From contig CANTUZ010000011.1 of assembly GCA_947846985.1 (NCBI GenBank), positions 29,321,589-29,385,588 of the forward strand: a DNA stretch of 64,000 bases, written 5' to 3'. Shown in pieces: positions 39,179-50,690 of the stretch. A program made the position numbers and the translations under genes. The notes beneath the pieces were generated by a model. That model saw only the letters and a list, made by a program, of their open reading frames with translations, searched no databases and was not told the origin of the DNA. Position 1 is the first letter of the stretch, and each line of letters begins with the position of its first letter. This stretch comes from Fratercula arctica. Lineage: Eukaryota > Chordata > Aves > Charadriiformes > Alcidae.

Positions 39179-42100
39179 AATAGAGGATCTGCTGAACTGC
39201 CAAAATCTTCCATGATGCAGTATCTCAGGAGCATTCCTGCCCTCCAAACCGTACAAGCTGTTTGAATCCCACCTGCTGCCTTTCACAAGGACTGTGCTAA
39301 CCCTATCGTCCAGCTAGAAAGAATGATCATTTGAGTTGCACTGATTCTTCTCCAAAGTGAGAAGTTATGTTCTAAAACATAACTACTTCTTCAAGTAATG
39401 TTTGATTCTAGAGTACATGCCAGGTTTCTTAGAGTAGTTGCTGAATCTGCTATATACACAAAAAGAGGAACTATTTCGATATCGTGTACATGCTGTCAAG
39501 ATACATCCATTTCTTACCCAGATAGCACTCTCACAAATTGGCCTAGTTGCCTGAAGGAAAATTAATGCATTTACATGCATTTATGAACTTGATGGCTGGT
39601 TTACGTTGCAGTGAAATTAAGCAGTTTTATTACCTAGCTACGCTTGAGCCAAATCTTCATATTATTCAGTGCTTGGAAGTTTTGTTAAACCTTTCTTGAA
39701 TTCAAACCTTAAATTTAAACTGTTTATTGAAGGAGAATGACAACATATGATAACTTCTAGTGAGGTGCTTACTGACAAATATTTTGCTTATCTCCATTAG
39801 ATGTGAGAGCCTATTTCTTGTGTCTTTTCAATTTCTATTTGATCATGTCAGTATTTGGGAGAATAGGCTTTCCTATAGTAGGTCTGATTCTTCTATCCAA
39901 CAATGGCCAGATTCAGAAGACAAGGTAAGAAAACACTTCTGAGAAGAGTCTTGGAAAAATCTGAACACTAACCTTTTCACTGGCTATCATCGTTAGGTAG
40001 TCAGTGCAGGCATTGCTTGTAACTTCTGCAACATTAATCTTGAGAAATATTCCTTCTGCACACAGAAGTGAACTATTATGTAAATCTCCTTAAAAGTATT
40101 TCTAAAAGTCACACTAAGTGAGATGTTCAGCCATCTAAAAATATCTGCAAGGCTGAACAGTTCCTCAGCCAGACCTTCACGCCCTGTTCTGCTGTCTACA
40201 ATTTCTTCTCAACTTGCAATAGCTGCACTAGCTCCATGCTGGCAGGAGAATGTATTCAACATCACAGTGTGCAGGTTGAAACTCTATTTGGGACAGAACA
40301 AGAAAGATCCTAATAAGGCTTTGAAGCCTGAGGTCCTTGAGAACTTCCCGAGATGCACAGAGATGACAGCATTCTTTGTTGATGCAAGTATCACCATTAC
40401 CACAGTTTCATTCTTTTCTGTCATTTGAAATTTAACATTGTGACAAAATCTGGAGCCTTGGCAAGGGAATGCATTCAGCTAATCCTCACTGTCAGAGGAG
40501 AGAATGCTTCATGGCAAAAGAAATCTCATATGTGCTTTGGACACTGAATGAGTAGAAGGGTTTAGAAACTATCAGATTATACAGATTAATGGATCTGAAT
40601 GCCAGAAGAGGATCCTGTCAAAATGTAGTCGGATTTGGTCCCCCCACAGGTTGCAGTTTGGTTTGATTGTTGAAGGGGACATCCAGTCCTGTTGGATATT
40701 TTTACAGAAACAAGCAGCTTGCATATAGATCTCATAATCATTGCTTCCTGTGCAATCTGTTTGGCAAATATCCCTTCACATAAAGGGACTTCTTTAAATA
40801 ATTTCCATTATAAATATTTTAATAATAGAAACAGTTATTGCAGAAAAAAAATTGTCTATGATTAATTTTTCAGAGGAGTCAGTACCCACCCAAAATTCAC
40901 CAGATAAAACAAGTGTGCACAATTAATTGTTTAGTCGCAACACTTGGACTTGAAAACTGCATGTGCCAGGGTATAAGACTTTACACCTAGGATAATCCTG
41001 CCTCTGACAGACTGTCTCAGACAAGGGTAAAATAGAAGCATCGCTCCTACTGAAGCATCAAATGCTGATGATTACTACAGCTGAAACGCAGGACTAGATC
41101 GAACACAACTTCATCTGCTAAGGCAGTATCAGTTCTGAAGTGTTTTATTAAGCAGGCCCAAAATTAGCAGGTAATTTTTAGAGCTAACTTCAGAAACATT
41201 GCAAACTGAAGTCAGAAAAAAAACCTGCTTTCAACTTCTCTAGAGCCAAGATTTCACCCCAAGTATCCAGTCAGTCTTGAGCTTCTCACATATGACTCTT
41301 ACAGTTGGGCATTCTGACTATAAATAATAACCAGTATAGACATATATTAAATGAAATGAAGTAGATGTATTACAATATGAAATTTTGAAACATTACAGGG
41401 CTTTAATCTCTCTGACACATCTGAGCTGGCACCTTATTCTGTTTCTTCTTGAACAGATGGTGACATTACAGTCACCACAAACACCGAAGAAAAATTGCAA
41501 GAAAAAATAAATACTTATACACACAAAATTTAGATTTTGTGCGATGAAAAACATTGTTGATGCAGTCTAACACTCCATTTTGAAGCCTGTCCATATTTAA
41601 AACCTAAATCCCAGGCAGAGTACACACCTTCAAAGTCTGATAATCCAAGTACCAATGAGTTATTGGGAACAGGTGAAAATAAAAATCCCTAAAAAGTTAT
41701 GCTAAAAGAATTAAGTTTTCATTATTTCCTTTCCTAACATTTAGTGATTTTTAGAGTCCTCCTATAAGGAGAGATTAAAATAGCATCTGGATAAAACTAG
41801 AGCCAGATCATCTTATTGTCCTGAAGTTTCTGCCAGAAAGGGCACTGAAGCAAGAAAACCTCTCAACAATCTCATGTAGATGCACAGAGATCACATTCTT
41901 TAGAAGGAAACTGATCATAACCCATGCTCTGAAAAAGATCCCTTATGGATTATAAATTTGGAAGTTTTTCTACATGGATGCTCAAGCCCCTAAACTGCCA
42001 ATATAAATCATGGGGCTGTGCCCCACACAACAGGATGGATTCTGTTCTGCCTGACCAAGAGGTCACTGCCCCCAGCTTTTCACCTATCACGTGCATGGTA

Positions 42101-42949
42101 GATGTCACCATTGTGGGGATAACTGGACGGCATGTGAGGAACCATCAGAGTCAGTAGTTTTCTGTTTGGTCTATTAGATAACCTGAGATTGGTTCACTTA
42201 GCGCGCTGACTTGCAAATGGAATAGTTTTAGGAGTCTTTCATAAGATGTTGTGGTGTCCCTGCAAATAGAATGAGAACACAAGTCAACCAGGATCAGGCA
42301 GAGAGCTGGAAGGTTTAGGTGCACTTGCAATCCAATTCTAATCCCCCAGATGACTGTTGAAGCCTCTACTGACTGTTTTAGACTTGCACACATACAAACC
42401 TACGGGTGCCTAGTTTGGCCCGTCCAGTGAGTAAAACCTCAGATTGGCAGCTACAGCTTAGCTGAGCTCTGAATCTGAACAGATATTTGCTCTTCATTTT
42501 CCCAACAGATAGTCCAATTGGACTGAGCTGTCAGAGTTGATATAACTGTCCTCAGCTATGCCTTGGCTGGGCAGGTGGACTTTGTTAGCCGTTACAACTA
42601 GAATACAGTCAGTCATGGGCCCACAGCCAAATATTTTTACAGCTTTTAGTTTTGAATGCTGTATGGTACAGGTCAAAGGAAAGGATTCAATATATAAAGC
42701 CTACTATTACACAAAATAGCAATCCTGCTCTGTACCACAACAAGGCTGAAACTCATGTGGGTAAAATAATTGCAGTATCTTTCAGATCAGGAGCCATTCA
42801 AAACAATAGTGATCATCATAATGAGAAATACATAATAGGGAAGTGTTAGAGGATGTGAGTAAATGAAGTAAAATGCCTCTGGGCTGAAAAGCAGTAAGAG
42901 AAAAACTGAGGTAAATCATTAAAGCATCAGATTAAAATACACAGTTGAT
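39179..42949. other. AT-rich non-coding stretch, no recognisable gene
   Basis: The longest frame is 101 codons (40123-40428, +), with no recognisable domain. I see no repeats of note. This is the last segment before the first confident CR1 copy. Confidence 0.55.
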
Positions 42950-43632
42950 CAGGTGATGGTCCTGGGAGTCCTGGTGGACAACAGGATGACCATGAGCCAG
43001 CAATGTGCCCTCGTGGCCAAGAAGGCCAATGGCATCCTGGGGTGCATCAAGAAGAGCGTGGCCAGCAGGTCGAGGGAGGTCATCCTCCCCCTCTACTCTG
43101 CCTTGGTGAGGCCACACCTGGAGTACTGTGTCCAGTTCTGGGCTCCCCGGTTCAAGAAGGACAGGGAACTGCTGGAGAGGGTGCAGCAAAGGGCTATGAA
43201 GACGATTAGGGGACTGGAACACCTCTCTTATGAAGAAAGGCTGAGGGATTTGGGTCTCTTCAGTCTGGAAAAAAGACGGCTGAGGAGGAACCTTATCACC
43301 ACTTATAAATACTTAAAGGGTGGGTGTCAGGAGAATGGGGCCAGGCTCTTTTCAGTGGTGCCCAGCAATAGGACAAGAGGTAATGGGCACAAACTTGCGC
43401 ATAGGAAGTTCCACCTAAACATGAGGAACTTCTTTACTTTGAGGGTGGCAGAGCTCTGGCACAGGCTGCCCAGAGAGGTGGTGGAGTCTCTGTCTCTGGA
43501 GACATTCCAAACCCGCCTGGACGCGTTCCTGTGCAACCTGCTCTGGGTGACCCTGCTCTGGCAGGGGGTTGGACTAGATGATCTCCAGAGGTCCCTTCCA
43601 ACCCTATGGTTCTATGATTCTATGATTCTATG
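42950..43632 (+). mobile_element. CR1 LINE, 5'-truncated, 3' end intact
   Basis: This is the 3' part of a Chicken Repeat 1 non-LTR retrotransposon in + orientation. It starts abruptly near 42950 inside ORF2, downstream of the reverse transcriptase catalytic core, and runs through the C-terminal region to the 3' UTR. The UTR has GGTTGGACTAGATGATCTCC near 43567-43586 and the terminal octamer array at 43609-43632. Such 5' truncation is the usual outcome of CR1 target-primed insertion. The coding part is uninterrupted, so this is the youngest-looking CR1 in the window. The 3' sequence resembles CR1 subfamilies common in neoavian birds, but I cannot assign a subfamily with certainty. A copy lacking the 5' end and the polymerase core cannot move on its own. 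Confidence 0.95.
43609..43632 (+). repeat. CR1 terminal (ATTCTATG)3 octamer array
   Basis: One partial and two perfect ATTCTATG units close the CR1 copy. CR1 elements end in a short octamer repeat rather than a poly(A) tail, so this marks the 3' boundary. Confidence 0.95.
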
Positions 43633-43637
43633 GCCAG

Positions 43638-43658
43638 AAAAAAAAGAAAAAAAAAAAA
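43638..43658 (+). repeat. A-rich run just past the CR1 end
   Basis: Twenty A residues interrupted by one G at 43646, beginning five bases after the CR1 octamer array. CR1 has no poly(A) tail, so this is either pre-existing target DNA or a later expansion. Confidence 0.75.
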
Positions 43659-43669
43659 GTGCTGTGTAA

Positions 43670-46600
43670 GAAAAAGCCCCATTTATTACTGTTCGACAGC
43701 TAAAGCAGTGCTTTCATCCCCCAATAACAGCTTAAAACAATTGCTAGCAGAGTTCTCTGCAGCTGGATTATCTGACTTTTACACAATTCCCGTTACTCAG
43801 GTTCATTTCTGAGAGATGTGGTTCATAAACTTAAAATGATTGGTAATATTTTTGGGATTGCTTTAATGTAAAATTCACTGCTAACATGATTACATTCTGA
43901 TCATCTGCTAAAGGAAAGTCTGAGTTACCCAACAAAAGTACAGTGTGCTTATGGTTCAAGGCTCCAAGGGAGATTGTAGTAGCTATTGGACCTGGAGGGA
44001 ATTAGATGCATTTACCAGCTTTGGACAGTTTCCAGGCTTTATCACTAAATGCTGTTGGAAACCCTCCTAAGAGCATCTGGAACTTATAACAATATTTTTC
44101 AAAGGTTTGTTGTAGTTCATGATCCTTGGGCAATTTCCAAAGAACCTGGGCAATTTTACAGTTATTAGAAAGCAATGCAAAAGCCAATGGCTGAAATTCA
44201 TTTCCCTTAAATTGCAGGATTAAAAATCTCAAGGAAGAGTCAAAGGAGTATGGACTTGGCATGCAACAAAGTTGAGAGGTCCACCTGTGAACTGCTATGG
44301 CTGTGTTTCACACAAACCCGGCTCCACTAGAATAAAGCGGGCATCATCAGTATTATAGTGACTCAAGTCATACTAACCTGCCTCCTTAGCTGTCCTTCCA
44401 CTGTGACTTTCTGTGGGGTGTTTCACATTCTACTTATAACAAATAATAGGAGACAATCCTATTTAATAACACATTTTAAGGACCTGTATGCAATATCCTG
44501 AAATCAATAGAACTGCAGTGGCTCAGCAGCCCTCAGGACACGCTATGTAGCTATTATCACAAACTGCGGGATCTCATTTTGGTTCCACTTGGCCAGATAA
44601 CAATCATTCTTACTTCATGTTATAAAAATATACTATTTAACAGTGATCTTTAATTGAGGGATGATTTAATTGAGGATGGACAGGGCGTCAGGATAAATCG
44701 GTATAAACAACATGGTAGCCCACCTGACAGAAAAACTAGCTAGTAACCTCTGTTTAACACTGTTTTTCAAAGGATAAGAGGTTCAAGAGTAAAATGAAAA
44801 AACATGAATATCAGACAGACTTTCATATTACCAAATACCCTGGATGACTAGTGATGGAAACTGAGACGGACGGCAGCACTATACTTTCAGTCAGTTTTTC
44901 AAACATTCACATGCTTTGAGACTATATCCCTGAATTCCTAAAATCTGACATAATCTTGTAGTATAATCTGACCTACATCTTAGAATCTACGCAATAGCCA
45001 TTCATTGCTAAACTGCAGAGTGTTGATGCAAAGTGCTGCTCTAAATAATTACCCTCTTGGCTGCACTTGTAGGTAAAAGTTATCCAAAGGTTAATCAGAT
45101 GGGTACATGCAAACAGTTACCTACAAAGCACTCAGAAATTTATGTAGATATAAAATTAAAATCCCAGGAAATGCACCTATGCTACATATACGCTTCCTCC
45201 CTTAAATCTATGGTTCTGATACTTCCCTATGTGGGCAAGGCCGAGAATTTCTGTCTTATCCCATCTGAAGCACGTCTACATGTGATAAAAATCCTCCTCC
45301 AGATTAACATCTTAGCTATTTCACTCATACTGCCGCTTTCTTTCCTAAAAAAGCAAGCTTAGAACTGAAAGAAACACTGCCCTCTTTCTACAATCAGGAA
45401 AGCAGGCTCTCTGAGCCTTCATAAGCTGCAGGGACTGCATTATACTGTCTATTACTTACCTAGGAGAATGGACTAAACAAGGAGATATGGTCTTTGAAGC
45501 ATGATTAATTTACACAGGCCTTCCCACTACAATATAAACTGTTATCCAGGAAGATAAGCATGAATCTTGATTTATTTTTGATACAAGAATGACTGCAGCA
45601 GTGGGAGCTACTATATCTGTATCAGACTTCCCAAGTAGAAAGGTCGTAACACCGTACCTCTTCAAACCATTCTGCAGTAACAGGGCACTTCTTTGCAGTA
45701 CCAGATCATTTTGACCATATAAGTTCCTTTGTGCAGAGAGACTGAGAGGTGACAAGTTTGCACCTCAGTTGCCTGGACTCTGTTCGCATTCAGCTCACAT
45801 GATGTCCTACCTTTCTGTATTCAGTCCTAACGCCCCAACCTGTCATAGTCTTGTCTTCCATTTTTCTTCACTGTCCCTGTGAGCTACAGTTGACAACTTG
45901 CTTATTCAAGCTTTGAGTAATATGGAAAAGCAATGAATTCACTAGAAATTGTATCCTTTTTTGCTGTACAATGTCTGGCTCAAATATCTGGTTGGTAGAT
46001 CTGCAAAAAATCTGCTTAACAATTCCCCTCCCTGCTCTCCAGTTTCAGACAGAATTTAGAAATGTTGTACCAAAGCATCCAATTTCTACTCTGTCTTACC
46101 TGCCACATCTCCACTCTACAGAAAACACTGAAGATGCTGCTGCTGTAGACGTTCACTTTTTACTTTTCAGAGGAATCTTTCTGTTAGATCTCTGATAGCT
46201 GTCAGAATGTATTGCTTTCTTGCCTGACATTTGCATGGGTCTTTATCAAATATTGCCTTCCACAGCAATCCAGTTGTCCAGATAAGTGAAATTCTCCTTT
46301 TTTCAGATCCTGCAAACGTTACTCTTCCATCTTTCTATATTCCTCCCACCTTCATCAGCTTTGATTTAGAACTACATACACCCAGACTTCATACACAAAT
46401 ACAAAGATGCTATAGAAACAACTGAAGAAATCTAGGCGCCTCTCAAAGCACAATCACTCAGAGTTAGACTAGGAAATGTAACGCCTACTTTATCATTGCT
46501 GTTTTATGCATTATTGTTAATGTCACCACTGGATGTGCCTCTTCCAGAAGATGGAAATGCTGAATTTCTTGCATGCAGGATTGTCCCAGAAATGCCATCA

Positions 46601-48784
46601 CTTAAGTTTCACAAGTAATACAAGACTGCAGCAAACTGGTGAACATGCAAAAACATTCAGTAGTTTTATTTTTAAAGATGAGTGACATTTTAACACTCAC
46701 AACTTTAATGGAAGACAGTGCATCTGGCTCTACTGTCTACCAAATGAATTGAATGCTCTCTGTAAGGTTGGATAATAAGTACAGTGATACGTTATCAGTA
46801 TAAGTTGATGAATTGTAAGTGATAGCCTTCATTCCCATTTATTTAGGAAACTTTGCCTTGCAGTTATAAACATCCAGTAATAAATTAAGGACTTAAGAGA
46901 TACCCATTCTAGTCTTCTTACAGCTTTAACTCTGTTAGCTTAACTGTTTAGGGTATCAGTTCTTATGTAAAGTTTCACAAGAATGAAGTATTTAAGAATT
47001 CAGATATTTGTCCAGATCCAGAGAGTCTCCACTTGCCTGGATGAAATAAGATTGCTATGTCCAACAGCAATCTTTATCAGCCATTCCCAAGGTCAGATAA
47101 CCAGACTAACTAAAGAGAAACAGCAAAACATTCAGCCAAGTTTCAGAAAAAGTATTTCCTATTGATCACAAAAGGACAATCCTTACAATTTTTGCATACA
47201 GAATAGACCTAATTCTTGTATTTGATACTAAATTCTATTAAACCTGTTGATGAAACTTATTTATTAGTCCCTGAACCTTCCTTCCCCTTCCATTCCCCAT
47301 GGAACCCAAACTATGAACAACCTTAGGAATGTCAGCTAAGCCAGCAAAGATCAGACAGAGGGGTACCAGGCTCCTTCCACTGGTTTGCTGAAGAGGAAAC
47401 ACCTACTTTGGAGACAGAGGTGTGAAATAAGATAGGCTTGCAGCCTTTTAGACACTTCCTGACTGCTTTTCTCTCCTACTCAAGTGACCATGAAAAATAA
47501 CTTCAACAGGAATTTTAAGCTTCTCTATGTTACAGTGAGCACCATGACCTTCTCTCTGTTGTTGGTCATATTTTGTGTGAAAGTTCGGCTTCTTGTTTGT
47601 ATTTTTCATAACACCTAGGAATCCAAAGAATTCACTGTGTGCTAAGCGTAAAATGAAAGTTCACATCTATATCTTTCCTCCAGTGGCTTTGACAATATGA
47701 CTTCTGTGATGCTAAGGACTTTCATATATACTTTTATGCTTTTTCTTTTCAGGCAATCAACTCCCCACTTCTGGTTTCTCTACCCTTTCCTAACTATTAT
47801 GCGGATGCCTTTGCAGCTTGCATGTGCACTCCTGCTCGCTAACTGCTCCTCTAGCCCTTTCAACAGCTAAATACTTCTTCTACTCCTGCAGACTTCACAT
47901 TTATATATGTGACAAGCTTCCAAAATTCTTGGGGTTCAGACTGTCCATTGGTTAATAACCAAGGATAGGTCCTTTAAATGGAGAGAGGAATGTAGGAAGT
48001 TGATGACATCAAATGAATTACTCTAAGGTAGTTGAATAGTATTTACAAATATGTACAACAACAAAATATGCCACTGTGGTGTTTTAAGTATCACAAAGTA
48101 CTGTGTGCGCTCAAAGCAATGTCAGACATACTATTGGAGTCAGCTGGGAAAGCATTAGACCTTAGTAATTAGATAGAAACCTGTAGCCTAGTTCAGCTCC
48201 TAAGCTAGGATACTCTTTCCAAGGCTTTAGTTAAAGCTGAAATATCTTTGCATTTGGCTTTGCATCTGAGCCTGTAATATTTTATTACTGCTGAGTCATT
48301 CCAATGCATTTTTCTGAAATGCCTCAGGATAGTCTTTGAATGGCTGATAAGAAGCTAATTCCAATACATTCAGTGGCAGAAAAAAACCAAACTGCCATGG
48401 AACACGTTGATCTTATTAGTCATGTCCTAGTGAAATGACAACCCTCAAAGACATAGACTTCACATTCCGTACTTAAATACCTGTATCCTATTAGAGCTAA
48501 AGGAGGAGAACCACCTAAGCAAGATACACTTTTGAAGGTCCTATGTTCATAGGCTATTGGTTACTAATTCCATGTAGAATATTTGGAGGAAGCTGGAGTT
48601 GAGAAGGTAAGAGCAGTGCAAAGAGCTAGATACTATCAGATGTGGGAGAGAGGGAAAGAGGTCATAGAAATGCTATAAGCTGTTTTCAAATTGAGGGGGG
48701 AGGGGGGGAGAAAGGAAATAGGAAATTCTGAGCTTAGTCTCAGAATTCAGGCTTAGAACAAAGCTAAGTGGTACTTCATTCAGC
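43670..48784. other. AT-rich non-coding stretch, no recognisable gene
   Basis: Frames up to 101 codons (45057-45362, +) have no recognisable content. A small stem, ATTCTGAG at 48725-48732 against CTCAGAAT at 48739-48746, lies just before the ancient CR1 fragment. No RNA genes or transposon ends are evident. Confidence 0.55.
48695..48708 (+). repeat. G-rich run (6 G, A, 7 G)
   Basis: Thirteen G residues broken by a single A. The run is long enough to form a G-quadruplex using four GGG tracts drawn from the two G runs. It is isolated in AT-rich sequence with no gene nearby. Confidence 0.8.
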
Positions 48785-49047
48785 AGGCATGTGGTCTGTG
48801 AAACCTTCTGTCAAAGGGTATTGAGGACGCTAACGTAGGGTGGTTTGAGGGAAGACCGGAAAGTTCATGGAATCAAAATCCATTGAAGTTTACTAAAAGC
48901 TTAGTATTCATACTGAGAATGAGTCTGGCAAGAGTTTAGAGAGGAGAATCACATATATGCCCCTTCCCAGGTATCAGGTTTTGACGACTGTCAGAGACAA
49001 CATAGTGGCCTAGATGGACCTTTAGTTTGACTCACAGCTCATTCTTA
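48785..49047 (+). mobile_element. Ancient CR1-type LINE 3' end
   Basis: The tail GACTGTCAGAGACAACATAG near 48986-49005, then CCTAGATGGACCTTTAGT near 49009-49026, then CATTCTTATGG near 49041-49051, matches in order the 3' end of old amniote CR1/L3-like elements. In those, a GCCACTGT-CGGAGACAGGATACTGG block precedes CTAGATGGACC and a terminal TTCTTATG word. The upstream part (CTGTGAAACC...TCAAAGG near 48795-48819) fits the same family at lower identity. The copy is heavily diverged, with no open frame, and differs from the avian CR1 copies nearby. It probably inserted before birds diversified. The 5' limit is uncertain. Confidence 0.7.
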
Positions 49048-49052
49048 TGGCA

Positions 49053-50245
49053 AGAGGTAGAGGATGCAGCCCTGAAGCAAAGTGATAAACATATGCCAGA
49101 AATAGCAGGGCAGGAAAATGCCACTAGTCTTCTTTCCTTGTGTTTAAAAAGGGTATAGGTAAATAAGTTATTGTGAGTGCATATATATGGTAGATGTGTG
49201 TACGCAATGGATGTCAGCAATGCACACACCTACCTTACTCTACAGAACATACAGTGGAGACTGAGGCAGCTGCTCCTGAAAGAAGTGACGTTTTGGAAGC
49301 TGCAAAGTATTTCCAGTACCAAATGGCAAGCTGTCTCAGTGAAACACATCTGTGGCTTGCTCCTGGTGAAATTTCACTGTGCTCACATAGAAAAGCTGCC
49401 TTTGCTCGCAACAGTAGCAGCATTTGCTTGTACAATAAATTCATGGATTCTTTGCAAATACCTCTACCTTTGCAGGCAGATGCTAACAAGAGCAAAGTGG
49501 GTCATTTTGCTTAGTTCAAATCCAATATGAGAGGGAGCAATGTTTGAAACCAGCAAGTAAGAAAGGGAGGACTGAAAAAACAAAAGGAGAATTTTTGCAA
49601 ACAGCATAAAACACCCAGTCTGAAAATATCCATACAGCACAGAGCATAACAAACTAAATATGAGCTATAAATACATAATAATATAAATATATAAATGCAA
49701 GCATATTTGATTTTGAGATTTTCAGATACAAACCTTGAACTTCCTCTCCTCAGTCTATTGCAGTTTGTTTGTTTTGCATAATAAAATTATTTTGGTTTGT
49801 CCCTTAAAACATACTGCAATTTCTTTCCTCAGAAAAGCCCACATTTCAGTGCAATGACATTAGCTCTGTGAAGACACATGGCTTACTTCAGCTGAGAAGT
49901 GTTCTGATCTACAGGAACTAATTAGAGCATTTTCTCAAGCTCGTTCCTTTCTTCTCATTACTGGTGACCAAAGACAACTGCTGAGACATGATTATTGCAG
50001 AACTGTCTGCTAGTGTATGCATTATCTTTTCAGAAATAAATTGGCAAATACTACCAGAGTAAGGGACAGGGAATGCTTAGGAAAACAGCCACTGGCAGAA
50101 AACAGCACCTGTAACAGTCACCCTAAGGCCACACAAGCTGATCTCTGCCAGGAACAGCTTCAGAAATAAATGTTATCAGGAAAATGGAACGTAGAAGAAA
50201 TTGAGTCTGTGCAGGGTGATATGAGTGTTTATTCATGAAGGCATT
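49053..50245. other. AT-rich non-coding stretch
   Basis: Frames of 117 and 106 codons at 49177-49530 (+) overlap each other and an 86-codon minus frame, a sign of chance openness. An A/T-only segment with TATAAATATATAAAT lies near 49668-49697. No element or RNA gene is recognised. Confidence 0.55.
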
Positions 50246-50690
50246 CATAAAATGATCAGAGGGATGGAACATCTCTCCTATGAAGACAAGCTGAGAGAGT
50301 TGGGGTTATTCAGCCTGGAGGAGAGAAGGTTCCAGGGAGACCTTATTGCAGACTTTCAATACTTAAAGAGGGCTTATAAGAAAAATGGGGACAGACTTTT
50401 TAAGACAGCCTGTGGCAAGAGGGCAAGGGGTAATGATTTAAACTAAAAGAAGGTGGAGTCAGACTAGATATAAGGAAGAAATTTTTTACACTGAGGGTGA
50501 TGAAACACTGTCAGAGGTTGCCCAGAGAGGTGGTAGAAGTCCCATCCCTGGAAACATTCAAGGTCAGGTTGGACGGGGCTTTGAGCAACCTGATCTAGTT
50601 GAAGATGTCCCTGCTCATTGCAGGAGGGTTGGACTAGATGGCCTCTAAAGGTCGCTTCCAACCTGAACCACTCTATGATTCTGTGATTTC
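50246..50690 (+). mobile_element. CR1 LINE, short 5'-truncated and frame-broken copy
   Basis: It begins near AAAATGATCAGAGGGATGGA at 50247 and ends at CTCTATGATTCTGTGATTT near 50670-50688, with GGTTGGACTAGATGGCC near 50627-50643 in the 3' UTR. The first part encodes the same C-terminal block as the 42.95-kb copy (EHLSYEDKLRELGLFSLEER), but the frame closes at 50446 and the later part lies in another frame. The tail octamers have decayed to one ATTCTGTG-type unit. The UTR wording (GGGCTTTGAGCAACCTGATC) differs from the other + copy, so it belongs to a different, probably older subfamily. Confidence 0.93.

Larger units (their letters stand above)
42953..43669 (+). pseudogene. CR1 ORF2 C-terminal remnant (238 codons open)
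   Basis: The frame encodes the region C-terminal to the reverse transcriptase core. Landmarks are LGVLVDNRM at residues 4-12, [13 protein letters not shown] at about 53-65, and a conserved block with [20 protein letters not shown] at about 93-112. The first ATG is only the first methionine after truncation, not a true start. No polymerase motifs are present. The frame does not stop where I recall CR1 ORF2 normally ending: codon 198 (43544-43546) is TGG where the familiar consensus has TAG. It therefore reads on through the 3' UTR and octamer repeat to a stop at 43667-43669. It is not expected to make a functional protein. Confidence 0.85.

Noticed and set aside
47741..47850. Strong acceptor-like TTTTTCTTTTCAG at about 47753
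   Set aside because: The following open segment reaches a stop after about 28 codons without a donor.
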